Part shown: piece after piece, positions 9,538 to 16,653 of the stretch
How positions within the stretch are numbered: the stretch's first letter is position 1
Layout: the number at the start of each line of letters is the position of its first letter
DNA from: Ginsengibacter hankyongi
GTDB lineage: Bacteria; Bacteroidota; Bacteroidia; Chitinophagales; Chitinophagaceae
DNA length: 64,000 nucleotides
NCBI RefSeq assembly: GCF_008710285.1
Contig: NZ_VYQF01000004.1
Location: 1-64,000, forward strand
Direction: 5' to 3'
Notes under the pieces: model-generated
Told to the model about the DNA's origin: nothing
The model's input: only the letters and a program-made list of their open reading frames with translations
The model's database searches: none
Position numbers and translations under genes: made by a program

Positions 9538-9766
9538 TCTCAGCGGGGATTTCATTTCCATCCGAAATAAGGCTAACAGTTATGGATAGCCGGAAATGAA
9601 ACCCCGCTGCTTGAAAATTCTTCAAATAGAAAAAGGCTTCTTTCCTAAACCTTATAAAGATTTGTAAATTAGCTTTACAATAATTCAGTGTTAATGCGTA
9701 CATCGGGGTTTCACGGGAAATTATTATGGTTAAAAGTTTATGCCGTGAAAATCCCACTGGGAAAGT
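9538..9766. repeat. 229-bp dispersed repeat, copy 2
   Basis: Direct repeat of 6546-6774 with the same length. The first hairpin is nearly perfect: CAGCGGGG plus TTTCATTTCC (one bulged A) pairs with GGAAATGAAACCCCGCTG across a loop of about 30 bases. The second hairpin lies at about 9702-9755. A short open frame across it has no protein features and is treated as chance. Confidence 0.9.
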
Positions 9767-9789
9767 GATGGCATCGCCAATGCTTCAAT

Positions 9790-9878
9790 AACTTTCATTA
9801 ATCATCTTTTGTGCATATCTTCATCAATAGTTTTTCAATTGGGCTAACGGTTTGGGCTGAACGATATAAAATTCCAGC
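9790..9878. repeat. 85-bp dispersed repeat, copy A
   Basis: Matches 34221-34305 over about 85 bp, sharing AACTTTCA, TCATCTTTT, TATCTTCAT, AATAGTTTTT, CTAACG and AACGATATAAAAT in the same order. Both copies are intergenic. I cannot assign it to a known element. Confidence 0.7.
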
Positions 9879-9952
9879 ACGGCAGCAAGTCCTCACGTTG
9901 TGCGTCATGCTATTTGGCACCCTGATAAATTGAGCGTTTAATAATTTTAATA

Positions 9953-11116
9953 ATGAAAAATAAAATCTTAATAGTCTTTTTCAGTTTCTTCTTTTCTTCT
10001 GTTGCTGATGCCCAAACAATTTATTTTCCTGATACAATATGGCAGGTTAAAACACCGGCAGAAATGAAGATGAATCAGGTATTGTTAGACAGTGCAGTGA
10101 AATTTGCACAAGCAAATGAAAACAAAAAATTTGATAGGGATATGCGTATTGGCACTTTAAAAGCTTACGCTGATGAACCCGACTTTAAGATAATTGGTCC
10201 GACTAAAGAAAGAGGTGGTCCTGCGGGTTTAATAATAAAAAATGGTTACATCGTAGCACAATGGGGTGACATTAACCGGGTAGATATGACCAACAGTGTA
10301 ACCAAAAGCTTTCTTTCAACTGTTGCAGGCTTAGCCGTTGACGAAAGGCTCATAAAAAACGTTACAGATAAAGTAAATACCTACGTTTGGGACGGCACTT
10401 TTGAAGGGCCACACAATTCAAAAATCACCTGGGATAATTTACTCACTCAATCTTCTGATTGGAGTGGAACACAATTCGGCCTGCCCGATTGGGCAGACAG
10501 GCCACCAAAAGAAGGTAGTATTGATGATTGGAAAAACAGGAAGCTTAACGAACCAGGTACTGTTTTTAAATACAATGATGTAAGAGTAAATGTACTGGCT
10601 TATTCTTTATTGCAGGTTTGGCGAAAACCTCTGCCAATGATACTCAAAAAAAAGATTATGGATCCCATTGGTGCATCTACAACCTGGCGTTGGTATGGAT
10701 ACGACAACTCATTTGTGAATATAGACGGGATAATGATGCAATCGGTAAGTGGTGGCGGTCACCATGGCGGAGGTCTTTTTATTAGTGCTTCAGACCAGGC
10801 CAGATTTGGATTGCTCTTCCTGAGAAAGGGGAAATGGAAAACTCAACAATTAATATCAGAAAAATGGGTCAAAGCTGTACATCAATCTTCATCTGCAAAT
10901 AAAGCCTACGGTTATATGTGGTGGATTAATTCCAGTAAAAAATGGAAAGATATTTCACCTGAAATTTATTATGCTGATGGAGCTGGTGGTAATTATATTG
11001 TTATTGATAACGAGCATGACCTAGTCGTAGTTACCCGATGGATAGATGAAAGTAAAATGGACGAGTTCATGAATCTGGTTGAACAATCAATAACAAATCA
11101 GTCCAACCGCAACTAA
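9953..11116 (+). CDS. secreted serine hydrolase, class C beta-lactamase family
   Basis: A 387-residue protein with a signal peptide (hydrophobic residues 4-18, cleavage after DAQ). It has the penicillin-binding-protein/class C beta-lactamase fold signatures: SVTK (Ser115 to Lys118, the SxxK nucleophile motif), YND (207-209, the YxN position) and a histidine- and glycine-rich HHGGG motif at the usual third-motif position. Members include esterases, D-aminopeptidases and transpeptidase-like enzymes; true beta-lactamase activity is not implied. The gene stands alone. Confidence 0.85.
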   Translation: MKNKILIVFFSFFFSSVADAQTIYFPDTIWQVKTPAEMKMNQVLLDSAVKFAQANENKKFDRDMRIGTLKAYADEPDFKIIGPTKERGGPAGLIIKNGYIVAQWGDINRVDMTNSVTKSFLSTVAGLAVDERLIKNVTDKVNTYVWDGTFEGPHNSKITWDNLLTQSSDWSGTQFGLPDWADRPPKEGSIDDWKNRKLNEPGTVFKYNDVRVNVLAYSLLQVWRKPLPMILKKKIMDPIGASTTWRWYGYDNSFVNIDGIMMQSVSGGGHHGGGLFISASDQARFGLLFLRKGKWKTQQLISEKWVKAVHQSSSANKAYGYMWWINSSKKWKDISPEIYYADGAGGNYIVIDNEHDLVVVTRWIDESKMDEFMNLVEQSITNQSNRN

Positions 11117-11424
11117 GCCCCACTGTTAGCCCACGGATAGCGCAACTAACGGTTATGAGCACACTAAGTGTAGCGGGGGGTTGGATAAACAGGAAGAAAT
11201 CGGGGGCGTTATGAGCAGGAATGCTTATTAGATTTGGAACTGGAACACCTGCAGAGGCAAAAGCAGCAATTCATGCCAGCATCTTTTCGGACTAGAGTTA
11301 TTCGTTGCCTGAAAAAATGGTTTTACAGCCTTTACAATTTATTTTTACTAACGGACGATAAAAATTATTACCAGTACCGAAACGTTATCGACAACTTTTA
11401 ACATCTCTAATTAAATAAACTCTT
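11117..11424. other. intergenic stretch with a repeat fragment
   Basis: No gene is visible. Positions 11145-11175 hold an ACTAACGGTTATGAGC... segment that recurs at 28538-28568. Confidence 0.5.
11145..11175. repeat. 31-bp dispersed repeat, copy A
   Basis: The segment beginning ACTAACGGTTATGAGCACAC and ending TAAGTGTAGCG is matched at 28538-28568 with four differences. Both lie just downstream of genes in intergenic DNA. Confidence 0.7.
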
Positions 11425-11973
11425 ATGGCTTCTCGCAGACAATTTTTCAAACAAGGAAGTTTAGGATTACTTTCCTCTTTAATACTTCCGCTTCCGGTTT
11501 TTGCAAAAGACATGTCAGACTTCAATGGAGTAGTAATTAATGAGGGTGAAGGTGAAGCATTTCAAATGAGAGACGGAACGGCAATCGTAAAAATAAAAAT
11601 AGCGAAAGCCCAAGGTGCAGAATCAATCTCTTTTCTTTCTGAATCTTTCAAACCCGGTGACGGTTTACCTGTGCATAAACATTTAAACGAAGATGAGCTT
11701 ATTTTCCTGCATAAAGGTTCTGGTTTATTTACGCTTGGCGACAAGCAATATCAAATTAAAGAAGGCGCTGTGGCTCTCGTACCTAAAGGAGTTTGGCACG
11801 GTTTACAAAATACAGGTAGTGAAAATATTGAAATGAGGTTTGGTTATACTCCATCCGGATTCGAAGGTTTTTTCAGGGAAGTAGGAACCCCTGTGGGACA
11901 AGCCTTCATACAAAAGACTATGAATGAAAGAAGAGCAATAGCAAAAAAATGGGGTATGATTTATAGAGACTAA
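11425..11973 (+). CDS. Tat-exported cupin protein
   Basis: A 182-residue protein with a textbook twin-arginine signal (SRRQFFK at residues 3-9, hydrophobic core to about residue 26, cleavage near VFAK), so it should be exported folded. The cupin fold is shown by the metal-binding motif H84-x-H86-x4-E91 in a LPVHKHLNEDELIFLHKGSG-type segment and by the second motif around PKGVWHGLQNTG. A metal such as iron or manganese is expected. The reaction is unknown; related small cupins act as dioxygenases, isomerases or sensors. It is a single gene. Confidence 0.8.
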   Translation: MASRRQFFKQGSLGLLSSLILPLPVFAKDMSDFNGVVINEGEGEAFQMRDGTAIVKIKIAKAQGAESISFLSESFKPGDGLPVHKHLNEDELIFLHKGSGLFTLGDKQYQIKEGAVALVPKGVWHGLQNTGSENIEMRFGYTPSGFEGFFREVGTPVGQAFIQKTMNERRAIAKKWGMIYRD

Positions 11974-12220
11974 AGTTTGCAGATAAGCTATAGAATCCAA
12001 CATACAGTGGGTGCCAGACTCATGGCGGTGAAAATCTTGATATGGATATAACGGTCCGGCACAATCGAATACATACAATCCCGGCCTTAAAGAGTCTTTC
12101 TATAAAATAAAGCGATACTTTGAACTATTTGATTTATTTTATACACTTGGTTTTGTGGGGGCGTTGCAAATTTGCCTATGGAGGTAGACTTCCGTTTTAC
12201 GTGCGCAACTTATAAACAAA

Positions 12221-12246
12221 AAAGGCAGATCGCGAAACCTGCCTTT
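12221..12246. terminator. terminator-like hairpin
   Basis: AAAGGCAG and CTGCCTTT form a perfect 8-bp stem around a 10-base loop, preceded by A residues and followed by T residues, so it could terminate transcription from either side. It is 248 bp beyond the cupin gene, so the link to that gene is uncertain. Confidence 0.6.
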
Positions 12247-12532
12247 CGACAACTGGTACAGTTGAGAAATCTTTTAAAATTTAATATTCTGCACCAATTT
12301 ATTCTAATCCGCCCATCGTCCTGGTTATCTTAACAGTTTTTATGCTGCGTTTCAGTCAGTCAGTTTACTGTCTTTTAAACAGCTATATCTGTCCTCCTTT
12401 TATAACCGACCTAACCCGGATTAATTTGATGTAAAGATATATCGACACCTAAAGATGAAGTATGCCTGTTGTCAGTACAAGTAATGATTGTGGTCAGGGA
12501 GATTACATTTCGATTAAATGGGTCAAGGGACA

Positions 12533-12712
12533 TCAGCGGCCGGCAGGCCCCGCCGCGGGGAGATTCTTCAAATTGGCAAAAGACTTTCTTCGTAAACATT
12601 ATAGAGATTTATAAATTAACTTCACAACAATTCAGTGTTAAGCGTACGCCAGGGTTTCACGGGAAGAATATTATGGTTAAAAGATTATGCCTTTGAAACC
12701 CCGGGGCGAATG
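12533..12712. repeat. 229-bp dispersed repeat, degenerate copy 3
   Basis: Shares GATTCTTCAAATTGGCAAAAG, CATTATAGAGATTTATAAATTA, ACAATTCAGTGTTA and AGGGTTTCACGGGAAGAATA with copies 1 and 2 in the same order, but the first hairpin has lost most of its loop and is replaced by a GC-rich palindromic stretch. It lies just upstream of the PAS histidine kinase gene. Confidence 0.75.
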
Positions 12713-12801
12713 AAAGAAATGTTGATTTGCGAGCGAAGGCGTGGATAGCCGAAAGTAGACATAAACTTCTACCTTCAATAACTGATTATAAATATTATAC
12801 A

Positions 12802-13875
12802 ATGCCTGACAAAAACCAACAAATACAAAAACTTACCGAACACAATGATGAGTTAGAAAACTATTTTAGGAATACAATAATTCCGCAACTGTTTGTAGAT
12901 GGAAAATTAAAGCTGCAGAAATTTACTCCTCCTGCTATGAAACAGTTTACGCTATCAGCCAGGGATGTGGGAAAACCCATAGATGACATAAAAGATAATT
13001 TCCGTTATCCCACCATTGTAGAGGATATTGAGCAGGTTATTAAGAGCAATGAAATTCTGGAAAAAGAAATACAAACTACTGACCTTCGCTGGTACCAAAT
13101 GAATATTATTCCCTATGTAAAAAAGGAGAATAATAAGACGGATGGCGTGATTATAACTTTTGTTGAAATCACCACGCGAATAATGGATTTGAAGGAACTG
13201 GAAAAATTAGTTGCTGACCACGAAATTTTATTGGATACCATTTCCCATGACATAAAAAATCCACTTGCGAATTTAGCAATCGCGATAGAGTTGTTTAAAG
13301 ATGCACCTCTGCATGATGAAAAAGAATTTTACTCCCTGCTTAAAATTGTTGACAATGCATTAATAAAGATGCACAAGCTCATTAAAGAGTTGACCGAAGT
13401 AAGAAAAGGTGACCATAAATATAAAGCGGAAGAAGAACTGCTGCGTTTTGAGGATATACTGGAAGATGTCAGGCTTACATTGAGCGATAATATTAATTCC
13501 GCAAATGCAATAATTACAAGTAAAATTAATATCTCAGCAATTACTTTTAGTAAGAGAAAATTAAGGACCATTGTGTATAACCTGGTTAACAATGCAATAA
13601 AATTCAGGGCTGCAAAAAGACAACCTAAAATTGTAGTTACTACTAAAAAACAAAAGAATTTTATGATCATATCTGTAAAAGATAATGGCATAGGTATTAA
13701 GAAGAAAAATTTAGAATCAATTTTTTCAAAGTATTACAGGTTAGAAAATGCTATTGAAGGATCAGGCATAGGATTATATTTAGTAAAAGAAATCGTAACT
13801 AACGCAGGAGGGAAGATTTTGGTAAAGAGCCAGGTAGGTAAGGGCACAGAGTTCCAGGTTTACTTAAAGAACTGA
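12802..13875 (+). CDS. PAS-domain histidine kinase
   Basis: A 357-residue cytoplasmic sensor kinase without membrane helices. I chose the ATG at MPDKNQQIQK because the upstream in-frame start is a TTG preceding unrelated sequence. Residues 15-130 resemble the PAS domain found in CheR-linked sensors (RDVGKPIDDIKDNF, then LRWYQMNIIPY). The kinase core shows the H box with His149 (DTISHDIKNPLANL), N box (NLVNNAIKF), G1 (VKDNGIGI) and G2 (GSGIGLYLVKEIV). No response regulator is adjacent, so the partner is encoded elsewhere. The signal sensed is unknown. Confidence 0.85.
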   Translation: MPDKNQQIQKLTEHNDELENYFRNTIIPQLFVDGKLKLQKFTPPAMKQFTLSARDVGKPIDDIKDNFRYPTIVEDIEQVIKSNEILEKEIQTTDLRWYQMNIIPYVKKENNKTDGVIITFVEITTRIMDLKELEKLVADHEILLDTISHDIKNPLANLAIAIELFKDAPLHDEKEFYSLLKIVDNALIKMHKLIKELTEVRKGDHKYKAEEELLRFEDILEDVRLTLSDNINSANAIITSKINISAITFSKRKLRTIVYNLVNNAIKFRAAKRQPKIVVTTKKQKNFMIISVKDNGIGIKKKNLESIFSKYYRLENAIEGSGIGLYLVKEIVTNAGGKILVKSQVGKGTEFQVYLKN

Positions 13876-13938
13876 ATGTCTTAAAATCGTGGCTGTCAAA
13901 AGATGCTAACTTTCTTCCCGCTCTCCCTTCCGGACGTT

Positions 13939-14014
13939 TAGAAAGTACGGTGAGCATTTCAACCTCCGTGGGTGTTCCGTCTTTCGCAAGCTCACATCAA
14001 CCGCCCGTAAGAGC
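13939..14014. repeat. dispersed repeat, copy A (CTTTCGCAAGCTC type)
   Basis: Resembles 26299-26365: TAGAAAGT, then a GT-rich part, then CTTTCGCAAGCTCACATCAACCGCC here against CTTTCGTAAGCTCGCGTCATCCGCC there. Both are intergenic. Confidence 0.5.
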
Positions 14015-14121
14015 CGCCAATCTCCCGACCAACGGCCAACCTTTGTAGCGCTTCTGCTCTTGTTTAATTGAGATTAAATCATTAATTTTTAGCTTATTAA
14101 AATGAAAGAGGAATAGAACGT

Positions 14122-16560
14122 ATGTCCAATAAAATATCCTATAAACGCTTCGATTTCCTTCAATCCTGGTTCAGTATAGTTATTGCTTTTATAGTTACCA
14201 TCTGCCTTGTAAGAATATTTGAATACACTGCCGTAGCCTCTAAGTTTTTTATTGCGAATGCTTTTCGATACGAATTGGTGGGCTTATTGTATGATGTATG
14301 GGCCTGCTTAATTTATAGTGGCGTATTACTCTTTCCCTTTCTGCTTTTATACTATATAAATAAACGTTCCGCAGCTTTTGCGTTTCATTTTGTAAATGTG
14401 TTATTTATTATCATGTACCTGGCTTTGCTGGTTGTTTTTTCTGAACGAACCCGCCCATTTGATCATGAATTTTTTACAAGAAATGCAGCTGATTCATGGC
14501 TTACCAGCAAGCAAATGCTTACCAGCGGATTCAAACTATACATTCCTTTCATTATTTATATTGCTTTGTATTTTGTATTGTATTACCGGGTTTTTAAAAG
14601 AACAGGTGTTAAGAGATACCTGCCGGTTTCTTTAATTTTTCTTTGTCTGGTTTCTATTTTTCTTATACAGTTTGCGATGCCTTCACAAAACAATTTTATT
14701 AAGGCAGGTGGCTATTATCTCGAATGTAATAAGTTTAGCTTTTGGATAAAAGATAGCTACAACTATTTCAAAACAAAAGATAAAAATACCGTTAGTAAGC
14801 TGGACAATAAACAACTTGAAAGCGAAATAAACTTTTATCAAAAAGAACATCCTTTTCAATTTACAAGTACAGAGTATCCTTTGTTGCACTTAAACAATAG
14901 CAAAGACGTACTGGGTAGTTTTTTTAATCTCAATAAAACACCTCCTAACATTGTGATCCTTGTAGTAGAAGGACTATCACGCGATTTCAGCGGTGACAAA
15001 GCTTATGCTACCAGCTTCACTCCTTTTTTGGATTCGTTATCTACTAAAAGCCTTGTATGGGATAATTTTTTAAGCACGGCGCCAGGTACGTTTGCAGCAC
15101 ATCCTGCCATCTCAGGCTCGTTACCTTATGGCAGGCGTGGGTTTTCATTAATGAGTGTAATGCCCAATCATTTATCATTGATTAAAATACTACGGTTAAA
15201 TGGTTATCGTACCAGTTTCATGATTGGCTTTAACCCCGACTTCGATAATATGGGAGGTTACATCCGCCTGCAGGGAACTGATTTTATTCTTTCTCACTAT
15301 GGTCCGAAGTATAAAGAAATGGGAGTTGGCTCTGGAGGATGGTCAATGGGCTATCCCGACGATGCCTTATTCAGCCGGAGTTTTGAGGTGATGGACTCTG
15401 TTCCAAAAACACCTTATTTAAATATTTATCATACCGCCACTTCTCACGAACCTTATTTGTTTGAGCAAAAACCAAAGTATGAAAAGTTATTTGATGAAAA
15501 GTTGAAAACGATTGTAGTTTCAAGAGATATAAGAAGAACGTTGAAAGCTACCAAATATGTGCTGGTAACTTTTATGTTTGCAGATGATTGCATAAAAAAA
15601 TTCTTTGCTGATTATGCAAAGCGGCCCGAATATTCCAACACCATCTTTTTTATTACCGGCGATCATCATATTGGTTCGTTCCCTTCAACCGGTAACATTG
15701 ACGATTATCATGTGCCTTTAATTATTTACTCACCCATGCTGAAAGCTGCAAAGAAATTTTATTCTGTTAATTCACATAATAACCTGGCGCCTACCATTAC
15801 TTCTCTTGTGTTAAATAATTATAAGCTGCCTTATAATCCTAAGGAAGTACATTGGTTGGCGAATGTTTTGGATACATGCGCCTCATTCAGGAACATACAA
15901 TCCATGCCCTTTATGGCATGGAGCCGGGAGATCAATGATTATATTTATAAAGACTATATGCTTTCTGAAGGCCAGTTATATAAGCTAACTCCTGAATTAT
16001 TGGAGGAGCCATATACGAATGATTCCATTAAAAAACATATCACGCATTTGCTGGAAAATTTTAAGATCATCAATTCCTATGTGTGTGACAGCAATAAAAT
16101 TTACCCCCCGGAACAGAACCTGATGCCGGGAACGAAAGAACTGCTTGTCTCTTTTAACGACTCTGTTCCAAAAACTATTTTTACAAACAAACACGATACC
16201 AGTTTGATGCCTGACTTTGTTATTTCAAGGCAATATAAATACCTATATGTTGAAACATCTGCCGATGTATATCTCGCATCACCGGGCACAGAAAATCAAC
16301 CTGATTTTCGTTTAGCCCTTGTCGATAGAAGCGGCTTAAATAAAAAATATCTCTATTGGAGTAAGCGGGATATTGTTTTGATGACCAAAAACGATTACCA
16401 GCCTAAAAAGTGGAACCATGTTTCCACGAACGATATGTTTACACTTGATGATTACAGGAATTACAATAACGTGGTTTTTGAATTGGCATTATTCAATGTA
16501 AGAACGCCGATCAATTTAAAGATGAAAGGATTGAAAGTTAATATTTATGGAATAAAGTAA
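14122..16560 (+). CDS. LtaS-like membrane sulfatase/phosphatase
   Basis: An 812-residue protein with five transmembrane helices in the first 195 residues and a large extracytoplasmic alkaline-phosphatase-superfamily (sulfatase, PF00884) domain, the layout of lipoteichoic acid synthases and phosphoglycerol or phosphoethanolamine transferases. Motifs: PNIVILVVEGLSRDFS (metal-binding Glu283), Thr319 or Thr323 in LSTAPGTFAAHPAIS as probable nucleophile, and FFITGDHHIG carrying the Asp-His metal ligands. Bacteroidota lack lipoteichoic acid, so the likely role is to modify a lipid or surface glycan with a phospho-group. The C-terminal 200 residues after the sulfatase core are not recognised. It is a single gene. 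Confidence 0.8.
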   Translation: MSNKISYKRFDFLQSWFSIVIAFIVTICLVRIFEYTAVASKFFIANAFRYELVGLLYDVWACLIYSGVLLFPFLLLYYINKRSAAFAFHFVNVLFIIMYLALLVVFSERTRPFDHEFFTRNAADSWLTSKQMLTSGFKLYIPFIIYIALYFVLYYRVFKRTGVKRYLPVSLIFLCLVSIFLIQFAMPSQNNFIKAGGYYLECNKFSFWIKDSYNYFKTKDKNTVSKLDNKQLESEINFYQKEHPFQFTSTEYPLLHLNNSKDVLGSFFNLNKTPPNIVILVVEGLSRDFSGDKAYATSFTPFLDSLSTKSLVWDNFLSTAPGTFAAHPAISGSLPYGRRGFSLMSVMPNHLSLIKILRLNGYRTSFMIGFNPDFDNMGGYIRLQGTDFILSHYGPKYKEMGVGSGGWSMGYPDDALFSRSFEVMDSVPKTPYLNIYHTATSHEPYLFEQKPKYEKLFDEKLKTIVVSRDIRRTLKATKYVLVTFMFADDCIKKFFADYAKRPEYSNTIFFITGDHHIGSFPSTGNIDDYHVPLIIYSPMLKAAKKFYSVNSHNNLAPTITSLVLNNYKLPYNPKEVHWLANVLDTCASFRNIQSMPFMAWSREINDYIYKDYMLSEGQLYKLTPELLEEPYTNDSIKKHITHLLENFKIINSYVCDSNKIYPPEQNLMPGTKELLVSFNDSVPKTIFTNKHDTSLMPDFVISRQYKYLYVETSADVYLASPGTENQPDFRLALVDRSGLNKKYLYWSKRDIVLMTKNDYQPKKWNHVSTNDMFTLDDYRNYNNVVFELALFNVRTPINLKMKGLKVNIYGIK

Positions 16561-16578
16561 AGCTGTTTTCAACCCATG

Positions 16579-16653
16579 TTACTTCAAATGTTCATTGAAA
16601 AAATCAATGGTACGCTTCCGGGCAAGTTCTGCGTATTGTGATAATAAATTATG
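16579..16653 (-). pseudogene. possible 3-prime remnant of an alpha/beta hydrolase gene
   Basis: On the minus strand a short frame reads AELARKRTIDFFNEHLK and then stops. An ending of the ARKRTIDFFNEHL type is typical of alpha/beta and dienelactone hydrolases. It begins where the histidine kinase gene ends, so the rest of the gene is gone. This rests on a few residues only. Confidence 0.3.

Larger units (their letters stand above)
9231..9952. other. intergenic stretch with repeats
   Basis: No gene is supported. It holds the presumed promoter region of the ABC permease, repeat copy 2 (9538-9766) and the first member of an 85-bp repeat pair (9790-9878). Confidence 0.6.
11974..12801. other. long intergenic stretch with hairpin and repeat copy 3
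   Basis: No gene is supported. The stretch contains a perfect 8-bp-arm hairpin at 12221-12246 and a degenerate copy of the 229-bp repeat at 12533-12712. Confidence 0.5.

Noticed and set aside
9509-9757. Minus-strand frame of 82 codons.
   Set aside because: It lies entirely in the 229-bp repeat and is not kept open in the other copies.
1-14100. Integron cassette array, suggested by single genes separated by CTAAC and GTTAG motifs.
   Set aside because: The motifs do not fit the RYYYAAC/GTTRRRY rule, gene orientation is mixed and no integrase is present.
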